Assembly (NCBI GenBank): GCA_946887075.1
Contig: CAMPKA010000009.1
Coordinates: 1-64,000 of the forward strand
Direction of reading: 5' to 3'
DNA from: an uncultured Salinimicrobium sp.
GTDB taxonomy: Bacteria; Bacteroidota; Bacteroidia; Flavobacteriales; Flavobacteriaceae
Length of the DNA: 64,000 bases
Part shown: in pieces, positions 36,072-44,693 of the stretch
Layout of the letters: the number at the start of each line of letters is the position of its first letter
Numbering within the stretch: position 1 is the first letter of the stretch
Program-made: the position numbers and the translations under genes
Notes under the pieces: model-generated
The model's input: the letters and a program-made list of their open reading frames with translations, nothing else
Told to the model about the DNA's origin: nothing
Database searches by the model: none

Positions 36072-36986
36072 ATGGCAGCAGGTGGATCGAACATCGCGAT
36101 CTTCGGCGCGATTACCGCTAATACATTAATAGCTATTTCCAAGTTCATTGCAGCGTCCTTTACTGGCAGTTCGGCCATGATGGCCGAGGGGATTCATTCC
36201 CTGGTCGATACGGGTAACGGACTGCTTTTACTTCTTGGGATCAAAAGATCCAAACAAAAACCTGATGCCATGCATCCCTTCGGGTATGGCAAGGAGGTCT
36301 ACTTCTGGAGTTTTGTGGTAAGTGTCCTGATATTCGCCCTGGGAGGGGGATTCGCACTTTATGAAGGAATCCATGCGCTAATGGACCCCCATCCCCTGGA
36401 AGATCCAACCTGGAGTTACTGGGTACTCACAGCTGCCATTGTTTTTGAAGGTTCTGCCCTGTATGTTGCCCTGAAAGCCTTCAATAAATCGCGGAAAAAC
36501 AAACGGAACCTGATCAGGAATATTATCAAGAGCAAGGACGCCGCCACTTTCGCAGTAATCATCGAGGATACAGCTGCCCTTGTCGGTTTGGCCATCGCAC
36601 TTACCGGTGTATTTCTGTCGCAGAAGTTACAGAACCCATACATGGATGGTGGTGCCTCAGTTCTGATCGGTCTCCTCCTTCTAAGCGTGGCGACCTTTTT
36701 GGCGAGAGAAAGCAAAGGGCTGCTGCTGGGGGAAAGCGCCACTCCGGAAACTATTTCCGGAATAGAAAAAATACTGGATAACAATGAAAAAGTTCAGGAA
36801 TGGAACCTTCCTCAAACCATGCATTTTGGTCCTTCCAGCGTGCTTCTGGTCCAGGAACTCGATCTGATTGATGGGCTGTCTCTGGAAGAAGCTGAAAAGG
36901 CCATGAAGGAGATCAAAAAGGAGATCAAACAAAAATTTCCTTCCATTACAAGGGTTTACCTGGAGACCAAGGACCTGGAAAAATAA
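36072..36986 (+). CDS. Cation diffusion facilitator transporter
   Basis: A 304-residue inner-membrane antiporter of the CDF family that exports divalent metal ions such as zinc, cobalt or iron. Site A is made of HSLVD in helix 2 and EDTAA in helix 5. The conserved FGYGKEVYFWSFVVS loop and the cytoplasmic C-terminal ferredoxin-like domain (residues 215-304) are complete. The metal cannot be assigned. The gene is alone and convergent with the aconitase gene. Confidence 0.88.
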   Translation: MAAGGSNIAIFGAITANTLIAISKFIAASFTGSSAMMAEGIHSLVDTGNGLLLLLGIKRSKQKPDAMHPFGYGKEVYFWSFVVSVLIFALGGGFALYEGIHALMDPHPLEDPTWSYWVLTAAIVFEGSALYVALKAFNKSRKNKRNLIRNIIKSKDAATFAVIIEDTAALVGLAIALTGVFLSQKLQNPYMDGGASVLIGLLLLSVATFLARESKGLLLGESATPETISGIEKILDNNEKVQEWNLPQTMHFGPSSVLLVQELDLIDGLSLEEAEKAMKEIKKEIKQKFPSITRVYLETKDLEK

Positions 36987-37013
36987 ATTGAAGCTAAGCC
37001 CGGTCCCGTTCCG

Positions 37014-39047
37014 TTATTTCACTTGCTGACGCTCGTTATCCGTGACGGTATTTTTGTCCACGGCATGCACCTGATTGTTCTTGAGGCGTTCCTTGAACTC
37101 GTTGATAATGCCGCCTTTGAGGAGAATCTGGATCTGACGATCACTCATACTGTGTTTGGTTTCGATCTCCACACGCTCTCCCCGATCCTTTTTATCAATG
37201 ATCACTTTGATATTATTCCGGTTCCGCACGTCCTCCCTAAGATTTGAGAATGACACATGGTCCCCCTGTTCAATTTTATCGTAATCCGCAATGTCGATGA
37301 ACTCAAGTGGAAGGATACCGAAATTCACCAGGTTCTGCCAGGCGATACGTGCATAGGAATTCGCTATCACTGCTACCTGCCCAAGGTATTTCGGGGCAAG
37401 TGCAGCATGTTCCCGGCTGGACCCCTGCGCATAGTTATCCCTGGCCACTACGATATGTCCCCCGTAATTTTCCTTAGCTTCCTGTGCTCTCTTGTAAAAG
37501 GAGTCGTCAATCACAGAATAAGAGAACTTGCTTATTTCCGGGAGATTACTCCTGAAAGGCAAAACCTCTGCCCCGGCTCTCAGGATCTCATCGGTGGAAA
37601 CATTATCCTCCATTTTAAGGAGGACCGGTACATCACAGCTGTCGCGCAAAGCCTCGATATAAGGAAGGGATTTGATGTTAGGACCCTTCTTAAGTTCAAC
37701 CTTAGAACCATCCTCAGGTGGGGCAACAAGCATCATCGTGTTGATCAACTCCTTTTCTGGGTATTCATATCGCGGGTATTTCATCCCATAGATCTTTTCA
37801 AGGTCCCTCGGATCGGTTATTTCCCCGGTCAGCGCCGAAGCCGCAGCTGTTTCCGGGGAACAGAGATGTACCCTATCATCCTCTGTTCCTGATCGGCTTG
37901 GGAAATTTCGCGGCATCGTCCGAAGGCTGATGGTTCCCGAGGCCGGGGCCTGTCCCATACCGATACACCCCATGCACCCCGATTGATGAAAACGCGCTCC
38001 TGCGGCGATGAGATTTTCAAATCCCTTGTTGGCAATCAGATTCTGGATCACCTGTCGCGATGTCGGGTTAATATCGAAAGACACCTCTTCCTTGGTCGCT
38101 TTCCCGGCAACTATAGCACCCGCCACCCAGAAATCCCGAACACCTGGGTTGGCCGAGGATCCGATAACCACCTGCCCTATTTTCTCTCCTGCTACCTCGC
38201 TGACCGGCACGACATTACCGGGACTTGTCGGGAGCGCTATAAGCGGGACAAGATCATCGAGAATGATTTCATCCTCCAGATCATAACTGCAACCCTGGTC
38301 AGCCACCAGTTCGATCCAATCATCCTCCCTGTCCTGACTCCGCAGAAACTTCCGGGTGACGTCATCGCTGGGGAATACTGTAGTAGTTGCTCCAAGTTCA
38401 GCACCCATATTGGCGATTACATGCCGGTCCATAGCGCTGAGTTCCTTGAGACCCGGACCGTAATACTCGATGACCTTCCCTACACCTCCTTTGACATCAT
38501 ATCTCCTGAGCATTTCCAGAATCACATCCTTTGCGCTCACCCAGTCTGGTAATTTTCCAGTTAGCTTCACCCCCATCACTTTCGGCATTTTGACAAAATA
38601 CGGTTGTCCGGCAATGGCTGCCGCCACATCCAGGCCACCGGTCCCGATCGCAAGCATTCCAAGACTTCCAGCCGCAGGGGTATGGCTATCGGATCCCACC
38701 ATTGTTTTTCCTGGTTTCCCGAATCGCTCCATATGAACCGGATGGCTCACTCCGTTACCAGGACGGCTATACCAGATCCCGAACCTTTGTGAGGCTGAAA
38801 GGAGAAAAGCATGGTCATCGGCATTCTTAAAATCGGTCTGGAGCAGGTTGTGGTCGACATACTGAACGGCAACCTCTGTTTTTGCTCTGTCAAGCCCCAT
38901 AGCTTCCAGTTCGAGCTGAACCAGGGTTCCCGTAGCATCCTGCAGCAAAGCCTGGTCTATCTTGAGGCCTATTTCCTTTCCGGGGACCATTTCTCCTTTT
39001 ATCAGGTGGTCCTTAATAAGCTTTTGGGTGACGTTTAGCTGTGACAT
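37014..39047 (-). CDS. Aconitate hydratase, short (Aquifex-like) type
   Basis: A 677-residue TCA-cycle enzyme that interconverts citrate and isocitrate. The [4Fe-4S] cysteines are in DQGCSY and SGCMGCIGMG. Substrate-binding motifs GSDSHTPAAG and AQGSSREHAAL are intact. At 677 residues it is shorter than the usual AcnA/AcnB (about 750-900) and resembles the Aquifex-type or mitochondrial-like putative aconitases. It is the only TCA gene here. The opposite strand is open over long stretches, which are shadow frames. Confidence 0.9.
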   Translation of the reverse strand: MSQLNVTQKLIKDHLIKGEMVPGKEIGLKIDQALLQDATGTLVQLELEAMGLDRAKTEVAVQYVDHNLLQTDFKNADDHAFLLSASQRFGIWYSRPGNGVSHPVHMERFGKPGKTMVGSDSHTPAAGSLGMLAIGTGGLDVAAAIAGQPYFVKMPKVMGVKLTGKLPDWVSAKDVILEMLRRYDVKGGVGKVIEYYGPGLKELSAMDRHVIANMGAELGATTTVFPSDDVTRKFLRSQDREDDWIELVADQGCSYDLEDEIILDDLVPLIALPTSPGNVVPVSEVAGEKIGQVVIGSSANPGVRDFWVAGAIVAGKATKEEVSFDINPTSRQVIQNLIANKGFENLIAAGARFHQSGCMGCIGMGQAPASGTISLRTMPRNFPSRSGTEDDRVHLCSPETAAASALTGEITDPRDLEKIYGMKYPRYEYPEKELINTMMLVAPPEDGSKVELKKGPNIKSLPYIEALRDSCDVPVLLKMEDNVSTDEILRAGAEVLPFRSNLPEISKFSYSVIDDSFYKRAQEAKENYGGHIVVARDNYAQGSSREHAALAPKYLGQVAVIANSYARIAWQNLVNFGILPLEFIDIADYDKIEQGDHVSFSNLREDVRNRNNIKVIIDKKDRGERVEIETKHSMSDRQIQILLKGGIINEFKERLKNNQVHAVDKNTVTDNERQQVK

Positions 39048-39292
39048 ATTTGGTGATTTTGACTCAATAAGTTATGAATTTCCAAAAAGAAGTTCTGGTT
39101 CTTTAACAATATCTTACAACAAAAGGCTGCCCGAAAAACAAGTCCTGAACAACTGCCGGAATTTCATTTCTGGATCTACCAAACCCGAAATCGAGACAAC
39201 TGTGAACCTGCTTCAGGGGAAGCCTTCTTTACAAATACCGCCGATAAAAACCGTCAAGCTTTCTGGGCGGCTTTAAATATTACCGTCGAGGA

Positions 39293-40027
39293 TCAGAAAT
39301 TTGGATTTCCGCCTCCTGGATAATCCTTATGACCGAGTCGGGCGATCAGATCTTTCTGTTCGCCATCAGAAAGATTGAACTTAGGCTTGCCCCGATAGGG
39401 AAAGAAGTAGCGGAATTCCCTGATATAGGTCCGCCAGCTCTCCGCCAGGCTCAAGTCTTTGTTCCTGTTTCCCATATCAGCCCGGGTCATTTGATCCCCT
39501 TCCTGATCATAGGGAGCAGCCTTCACACTGTTCCCTGCGAAGATCATCCCTTCGTTGATTTCTGAATAGACAACCGCAGTATCTCCTGAGGCTGAAGGAA
39601 AATCGTCGACGAAAATGGAAAAGTGTTTAAAGACATCATTCTTGATATAAATATCCCTCACACTGAAGGAATTATCCTTATTGTTAACGGGATGGCTGAA
39701 AATCGGAGCACCACCGGCATCCTCAGAGATTTGTTTAAGAGGTGCATAAGTGTTTTGAAGGGGCTCCTTATGGGTGACAATGATTCCTTTGATCTTGTAC
39801 CCTTCTTCAACAAGATGTTTAATGGCCTTCTCTGCTCCCTTTCCCGTGGTGTCTATCAGGAGCATGTCATGCCTGTTGAGATGTCTGATGGCATACCCCT
39901 GGGCTCCATTTTCCATCTTGATGATAAAAGTATCAGGGATCATCTTGTGGAATTTCCCTTCCTCTGCCTGTTGTATGAATTCGGCCGATTGGCTGCTGAT
40001 GACTTCTTTCTTGTCTACGGTCTTCAT
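39293..40027 (-). CDS. MBL-fold protein lacking the metal-binding motif
   Basis: A 244-residue protein with the metallo-beta-lactamase outline: MLLIDTTGKG, GIIVTHKEPLQN and GAPIFSHPVN. The family motif T-H-x-H-x-D-H keeps only the first histidine (86); the other ligands are replaced by Glu, Pro and Asn. The later G-D position reads FAGNS. It is therefore likely not a metal hydrolase. Function is unknown. It sits downstream of the PKS/fatty-acid operon but has its own promoter. Confidence 0.65.
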   Translation of the reverse strand: MKTVDKKEVISSQSAEFIQQAEEGKFHKMIPDTFIIKMENGAQGYAIRHLNRHDMLLIDTTGKGAEKAIKHLVEEGYKIKGIIVTHKEPLQNTYAPLKQISEDAGGAPIFSHPVNNKDNSFSVRDIYIKNDVFKHFSIFVDDFPSASGDTAVVYSEINEGMIFAGNSVKAAPYDQEGDQMTRADMGNRNKDLSLAESWRTYIREFRYFFPYRGKPKFNLSDGEQKDLIARLGHKDYPGGGNPNF

Positions 40028-40050
40028 TTATTCAGGTTTTGTGTTCGAAT

Positions 40051-40081
40051 TAAATATACAACCGCACCAAAATTCCCCCAA
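40051..40081 (-). promoter_or_regulatory. Promoter candidate for the MBL-fold gene
   Basis: On the minus strand TTG (40081-40079), 20 bases, TATATTTA (40058-40051), one mismatch to TAnnTTTG, 23 bases before the ATG. It suggests the gene is not simply part of the upstream operon. Confidence 0.4.
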
Positions 40082-40118
40082 GGGTTTTGGGACTGTTTAA
40101 CGGGGCTTTTGCAGATAA

Positions 40119-40691
40119 TTAACGACAGGAAAATGCAGCAAATCTGCCGTGGTCACTAAGGGAGAAACCGGTAAAGAACACCTTACCCTTCAGGGTGATT
40201 TCGGGGATCCCAAGACTGGATTTTTTAAGGCTGAGCGACCGGGCAGAAACTCCTGCTTTTACAGCCAAATATCGCAGAAGTTCTTGCTTAAGAATTATGG
40301 AAGGGGTCCTCAGGACCATATCCTTACCTCCAGGTAGTTGATCTGAGGTATCCGCGACGGAATGGATATGATCAGGAAAAATAGCAGAACAGGTTGTATA
40401 GGAATATCCATGGACCGCTACGGTGCCACAGGCCGCAGAAGTGGACCGTTGGGTTAAAGTACAGGTGAGGCTTTTCCAGTTGAGCCATGGAGTAAGAGAA
40501 AACCTCCGCTGATGGGCCTTGTAGGCAGCCTCCTTCATGCTCCACAGCAACCACACCATGCCTGAAGGATCATCATCATTTAGGATAAGGCACTGTTCCG
40601 AACCCACAAACACCTTTTCCAGAAATCCCCTGCGCTGCCAGTTGCTTTCCCGGGAAGCCAGATCGAGATCTATAACATCATTTCCCCTCAT
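40119..40691 (-). CDS. 4'-phosphopantetheinyl transferase, AcpS-like
   Basis: A 190-residue enzyme that should attach phosphopantetheine to an acyl carrier protein. The magnesium-binding GNDVIDLDLA near the N-terminus and WSMKEAAYKA (W-x2-K-E-A-x2-K) are the two signature regions. Its start overlaps the ACP gene by 14 bases, so it almost surely modifies that carrier protein. It is the last gene of the PKS/fatty-acid operon. The length fits a single-domain or small Sfp-type enzyme. Confidence 0.83.
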   Translation of the reverse strand: MRGNDVIDLDLASRESNWQRRGFLEKVFVGSEQCLILNDDDPSGMVWLLWSMKEAAYKAHQRRFSLTPWLNWKSLTCTLTQRSTSAACGTVAVHGYSYTTCSAIFPDHIHSVADTSDQLPGGKDMVLRTPSIILKQELLRYLAVKAGVSARSLSLKKSSLGIPEITLKGKVFFTGFSLSDHGRFAAFSCR

Positions 40692-40938
40692 CCCTCTTTT
40701 TTTCCTCGATGATCCGGATCGCCTCCCCGACTGTAGTCATCTGATCCATGGCTTCATTGTCAATGGCGATATCAAACTCATCCTCGACATCAAGAACGAT
40801 GTCCACCAGATTGGCAGAATTGATTTCCAGGTCCCGAACAAAGTCGGTCTGTAGATTCAAGGATTGAAAGGCTTCCTCATTCTGTACATAAGGTTTGATT
40901 ATCCTGTTGAGGTTTTCTATAATTTGATCTCTATTCAT
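40678..40938 (-). CDS. Acyl carrier protein
   Basis: An 86-residue carrier protein. The modification site is serine 41 in DLEINSANLVD, an atypical D-x-x-x-N-S-A instead of D-S-L. The acidic recognition helix VDIVLDVEDEFDI follows. It differs enough from a housekeeping AcpP to suggest a dedicated pathway. It lies 15 bases after the ketosynthase gene and overlaps the phosphopantetheinyl transferase gene. Confidence 0.88.
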   Translation of the reverse strand: MNRDQIIENLNRIIKPYVQNEEAFQSLNLQTDFVRDLEINSANLVDIVLDVEDEFDIAIDNEAMDQMTTVGEAIRIIEEKKRDEGK

Positions 40939-40953
40939 GATTTGCCTTTCTGG

Positions 40954-42222
40954 TTATCTATATTTTTTAAAGATAATGACTGCATTGACATCTCCAAACC
41001 CAAAGCTGGCTTTGATAACGGTTTCCACTTCCCGTTGGATCGCGCTCACCGGAATACGATCCCGCGCAACGAGGGCCTCTATCTCAGGATGGAGATCTTC
41101 ACTGTTCCTGTTGCCAAAAACGAATCCTCCGGAAAGCTGCAGAATTGCAGCAACACTTTCCATGCTGCCCGCTCCGCTAAGGCAGTGACCGGTGAGACCC
41201 TTCAGGCTGTTCAGATATGGGAAATCTTCTCGTGAGAAACCAAGTTCTTCCTTCCAGGCGCTGACTTCCGCCACATCCATCCCGGTAGCTGTCAGATGGC
41301 CGTTAATTGTATCAATCGATTCTGGAAGGATCCCGGCATCTGATACGGCCTCGCGGATACATCTTCGCACCCCGGCACTATTGGGAGCCGTCATGCTTCC
41401 CCCTCCCACCTGACCTCCACTATTGATATGGCCTCCGAGCACCTCGGCATAGATCCGCGCCCCTCTTTTTAGAGCGGTCTCCAGCTCTTCCAGTACAAGT
41501 GCCCCGGCCCCGCTTCCTGGAACAAAGCCACTTGCGCTCGCACTCATTGGCCGCGAGGCCTTTTGTGGAATTTCATTATACTTATATGGAAGGATACGCA
41601 TGGCATCAAATCCTCCCCAGACGTAGGGCCCGCTTTCCCCGCAACTTCCCGCCAGGACCCTTTTTGCCTTGCCATCCCGGATCCGGTCAAAGGCCAGGAG
41701 AATGGCTTCCGTCCCGGTAGTACAGGCAGAGGAATTGGTCGTGACGATATTGCCACACCCCAGTCTGGTGTTCAGAAAAGCGCTTATGCCACTTGCCATG
41801 GTCTGCAGCACACTGGTGCTTCCAAGTCGCCGGGTCTTCCCCTGATCAATCAGATGAATAGCCTCCCGAAATTTGTCGACCCCAAGGATACCGGTTCCAA
41901 AGATGATCCCGCTGTCCCAATCCGGTTCCTGGACGCATAAAGGCAGACCGCTGTCCTTCCAGGCATCCATTCCTGCAATCATTCCATAGAGAATCCCACT
42001 GGAATTCAAGGACCGCAATTCCAGTTCTGTAAAATACTTCTGGCGGATATCCAACGGAATTTCCGGTTCTCCAGCCACCTGGCAACTAAAGTTCAGTTCC
42101 TCCAACTTTGGAATCTTTCTGATTCCGCTATCCCCATTGCGCAGCGCCTGTTCAAAATTTTTCAGACCCACTCCATTGGGTGCAGTCACTCCCATACCGG
42201 TGATCACCACTCTCCTACTCAT
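40954..42222 (-). CDS. Beta-ketoacyl-ACP synthase, KAS II-like
   Basis: A 422-residue elongating condensing enzyme. The Cys-His-His triad is complete: cysteine 167 in TNSSACTTG, histidine 309 in NGHLTATGMD and histidine 346 in KGLTGHCLSGAG. It should extend acyl-ACP by two carbons using malonyl-ACP. No chain-length-factor partner lies beside it. The frame is open to 42381, but ATG at 42222 begins MSRRVVITGMG, the normal start, and overlaps the dehydratase gene by eight bases. Confidence 0.9.
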   Translation of the reverse strand: MSRRVVITGMGVTAPNGVGLKNFEQALRNGDSGIRKIPKLEELNFSCQVAGEPEIPLDIRQKYFTELELRSLNSSGILYGMIAGMDAWKDSGLPLCVQEPDWDSGIIFGTGILGVDKFREAIHLIDQGKTRRLGSTSVLQTMASGISAFLNTRLGCGNIVTTNSSACTTGTEAILLAFDRIRDGKAKRVLAGSCGESGPYVWGGFDAMRILPYKYNEIPQKASRPMSASASGFVPGSGAGALVLEELETALKRGARIYAEVLGGHINSGGQVGGGSMTAPNSAGVRRCIREAVSDAGILPESIDTINGHLTATGMDVAEVSAWKEELGFSREDFPYLNSLKGLTGHCLSGAGSMESVAAILQLSGGFVFGNRNSEDLHPEIEALVARDRIPVSAIQREVETVIKASFGFGDVNAVIIFKKYR

Positions 42223-42646
42223 GCCTGCTGACCATTCCTGATAATACCCCCTTGCAGACCAATTTTCCCATGGCGTTCTCCATCCTTGTTCTGCATTTAA
42301 GCTTGTTGAACCTAAAATAAATTTTCTCCGAAAACACCCGGACCTTTTCCCCGGGCAGTACCGGATGAAAAAAGGAAACATCTGTACTGGTCAGGGCAAT
42401 TCCTGCTCCCTTTAGTGAACTTTCCCGCAGCAGGTGGACACCCAGGCAAGCCAATCCGATCTGGGCCATACACTCGGTTAATATAACTCCCGGTGTCACG
42501 GGATAGTCCCGGAAATGGCCCTTATAAAAATAAAGATCCTTATCAAAGGTAAAAGTCCCTGTAACGCCGTCGTCTGAGATCTCCTCCAGGTGGTCTATAA
42601 AAAGAAAAGGCTCCTGATATGGCAGGTGTTGTAGAATGTGCTCCAT
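42215..42646 (-). CDS. FabZ-like 3-hydroxyacyl-ACP dehydratase
   Basis: A 143-residue hot-dog-fold protein. The FabZ catalytic segment is GHFRDYPVTPGVILTE, with histidine 44 and glutamate 58, followed by MAQIG. It should dehydrate 3-hydroxyacyl-ACP to trans-2-enoyl-ACP. It lies 12 bases after the SDR gene and overlaps the KAS gene, so it is part of the same operon. Confidence 0.87.
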   Translation of the reverse strand: MEHILQHLPYQEPFLFIDHLEEISDDGVTGTFTFDKDLYFYKGHFRDYPVTPGVILTECMAQIGLACLGVHLLRESSLKGAGIALTSTDVSFFHPVLPGEKVRVFSEKIYFRFNKLKCRTRMENAMGKLVCKGVLSGMVSRHE

Positions 42647-42658
42647 CAGACGTCGCTG

Positions 42659-43453
42659 TCATTTCAGATGCTCTCCTCCATTGACCGGGATGATAGTTCC
42701 GGTGATCCAGCTGGCTTCGTCCTTGCTCAGAAGATATACTGCGTTTCCTATATCTGCCGGAGTGGTCAGTCTCTTGAAGGGATTCCGCTTTGTCGCATGC
42801 ACCCGCAGGGTTTCATATCCCGGGATCATCTGAAAGGAGCGGGTAACGGTTACCCCTGCCTGAATACAGTTCGCCCGAATTCCCTTGGGAGCAAATTCCA
42901 GGGCAATGCTTCTGGTGATCGCTTCCAGGGCAACCTTGGCTGCTGAAACTGCAGCGTAATCTTTCCAGGCTTTGCTGTTTCCTTCGCTTGTAAAGGATAA
43001 AATACGTGCATCCCTGGCATAAAGTCCCGCATCATATAATAGTTTGGTCCAGTCGTACAAGCTGATGGCCATGGCATCAATGGTTTGCTGAAAATCGTCG
43101 CTTTTCAGGGTAGGTTCCTCTCCCAGCATGCTTTTCAGGTTTCCTTTTGAAATACTGTGAAGCAGCGTCCTTACCCTTCCTTTTTCCTCGAGGATCTCCC
43201 TGATCTGACCAGCGAGTTCCTCCCTGCGTTCATGCCTGGTAGCATCGACATTGAAGGAGTGAAATCCCACCCCCATTCCCCGGATCTCCTCAAAGGATTC
43301 CTTGATTTCGGGAAGGTCATCCTTCCGGTCTCTATGGATGACAATAATATTCATACCATGGAGTGCGAGTTTTTTAGCAGAAGCGTATCCCAGGCCACTA
43401 CTCCCTCCGAGAATTACCGCCCAATAATCTTTTCCTTCAAAGTCTTTTACCAT
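42659..43453 (-). CDS. SDR enzyme of enoyl-ACP-reductase type (FabI/FabL-like)
   Basis: A 264-residue short-chain dehydrogenase. The cofactor loop is GGSSGLG (16-22). The active site is tyrosine 166 and lysine 173, spaced Y-x6-K, as in enoyl-ACP reductases FabI and FabL, rather than the Y-x3-K of ketoreductases. LLHSIS near residue 97 also resembles FabI. It likely reduces the enoyl-ACP made by the neighbouring dehydratase. A 3-ketoacyl reductase is missing from the cluster and may be borrowed from primary metabolism. It overlaps the type III PKS gene by seven bases. Confidence 0.8.
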   Translation of the reverse strand: MVKDFEGKDYWAVILGGSSGLGYASAKKLALHGMNIIVIHRDRKDDLPEIKESFEEIRGMGVGFHSFNVDATRHERREELAGQIREILEEKGRVRTLLHSISKGNLKSMLGEEPTLKSDDFQQTIDAMAISLYDWTKLLYDAGLYARDARILSFTSEGNSKAWKDYAAVSAAKVALEAITRSIALEFAPKGIRANCIQAGVTVTRSFQMIPGYETLRVHATKRNPFKRLTTPADIGNAVYLLSKDEASWITGTIIPVNGGEHLK

Positions 43454-44499
43454 TGTAATAGGATTTTTTGCGCCGAAAAACCGGGTCCGAAACTCAGCAT
43501 CAGACCCTGCTCTCCAGGTGGAATATCTTTTTCCAGGAACCGCTGGAGGACGTAGAGTACCGTAACACTGCTCATGTTACCATACCGCCGAAGCACCTCC
43601 TTGGTTTCATCAATATTTCTCCCCAAGGTATCAAAAAGTTCCTCAACTGTCTGTACAATTTTTTTCCCGCCGGGATGAAAGATGAGATGTTGCACCCGGT
43701 CAACGCTGCTGTGGTGCTTTTTTAGAAATGGATGAACGATATGAGAAAAATGATCCGCGATCACCTGTGGAACCTCAGGGTCCAGAACCATCTTGAGTCC
43801 GGAATCAGTAAGGTCGAACCCCATCATATGGGTCGCATGGAAGAAATGATACATCTCCTCCCCTACTATTTCCGGTCCCTCCGCATTCTCCTCTGAAGAT
43901 AGAAGAACACAGGCTGCGCCATCCCCAAAGATAGCTGCACTTACCATATTGGCCATTGAAAAATCATTGAGCTGGAAGGTCGCGGTAGGGCTTTCCACGG
44001 CCACAACCGCAGCTCGTTTTCCCTTAACCGCCTGGAGGAACCTCTTGGCGTATATCATTCCCGATATTCCGGCTGCACATCCCATCTCAGTTACCGGAAG
44101 CCTCACGACATCCTGCCGCATGTCAAGGTCGTTTATAAGATATGCGTCCAGGCTGGGAATCATGATTCCGGTGCAACTCACCGTGATGAGGTAATCCACG
44201 GAATCAGGTTCCCAACCTGAATTTTCCAGGGCCTTCTGAAGCACTGCTCTTCCGAGTTTTCGAACTTCCCTGCTGTAAATCGCGTTCTTTTGTTCAAAAG
44301 AAGTGGCCGAAAAAACTTCAGAAGGCTCCATGATTGAATATCTTTTGTCGACAGCCGCATTTTCGAAGATCTTGACAACCTTCCTTCTGAACCTTTCCTC
44401 CTGCCCGTCCAGCCAGGTCTCTACATATGGAATTACCTCCCTCGTTTCACGGGAAAATTCTGGAAGTTGTTTGGAGACACCGACAACCTTTAAGCGCAT
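43447..44499 (-). CDS. Type III polyketide synthase
   Basis: A 350-residue chalcone-synthase-like enzyme. The triad is complete: cysteine 141 in TEMGCAAG, histidine 275 in IFHPGGKKI and asparagine 308 in RYGNMSS. The C-terminal GFGPG-type loop appears as SFGPGFSAQ. Such enzymes extend a starter acyl-CoA or acyl-ACP with malonyl units and cyclise the chain to resorcinols, pyrones or phloroglucinols. It is the first gene of an operon with fatty-acid genes and an ACP, so a long-chain acyl starter is likely. An inverted repeat lies about 90 bases upstream. Confidence 0.93.
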   Translation of the reverse strand: MRLKVVGVSKQLPEFSRETREVIPYVETWLDGQEERFRRKVVKIFENAAVDKRYSIMEPSEVFSATSFEQKNAIYSREVRKLGRAVLQKALENSGWEPDSVDYLITVSCTGIMIPSLDAYLINDLDMRQDVVRLPVTEMGCAAGISGMIYAKRFLQAVKGKRAAVVAVESPTATFQLNDFSMANMVSAAIFGDGAACVLLSSEENAEGPEIVGEEMYHFFHATHMMGFDLTDSGLKMVLDPEVPQVIADHFSHIVHPFLKKHHSSVDRVQHLIFHPGGKKIVQTVEELFDTLGRNIDETKEVLRRYGNMSSVTVLYVLQRFLEKDIPPGEQGLMLSFGPGFSAQKILLQW

Positions 44500-44585
44500 A
44501 ACATCCGTTTTACTTCTTGGTGTTCAAGACTTTTGAATTAGGAACGCCTTAAAAGTAACCATTTCCTTTCAAAGGCGATCAAAGA

Positions 44586-44609
44586 GGTTGAACCGGTGCA
44601 ACATCAACC
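44586..44609. promoter_or_regulatory. Inverted repeat upstream of the type III PKS operon
   Basis: GGTTGA (44586-44591) and TCAACC (44604-44609) with a 12-base centre that contains ACCGGT. It lies between the terminator of the repeat lipoprotein and the PKS start, where an operator would be expected. No good -7 box is seen. Confidence 0.3.
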
Positions 44610-44638
44610 ACAGTAAAATTTTGTATAACCTTCCCAAT

Positions 44639-44667
44639 AGAAAAAAGAAGGAGCCTTACAGGCTCCC
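44639..44667 (-). terminator. Terminator of the repeat lipoprotein gene
   Basis: GGAGCC / GGCTCC stem with a TTACA loop; on the minus strand it runs into TTTTTT. It separates the lipoprotein transcript from the PKS operon. Confidence 0.82.
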
Positions 44668-44693
44668 TCCGGTTTCAATTTTAGTTAAATTTC

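Noticed and set aside
37983..38552. Long plus-strand frame (189 codons) inside the aconitase gene
   Set aside because: Shadow frame of a well-conserved enzyme on the other strand; no domain is seen.
39075..39323. Plus-strand open frame ending in a Phe-Pro-rich C-terminus between the aconitase and MBL-fold genes
   Set aside because: It has no start codon, runs antisense into the end of the MBL gene, and resembles no family I know. It could be a fragment, but I cannot support it.
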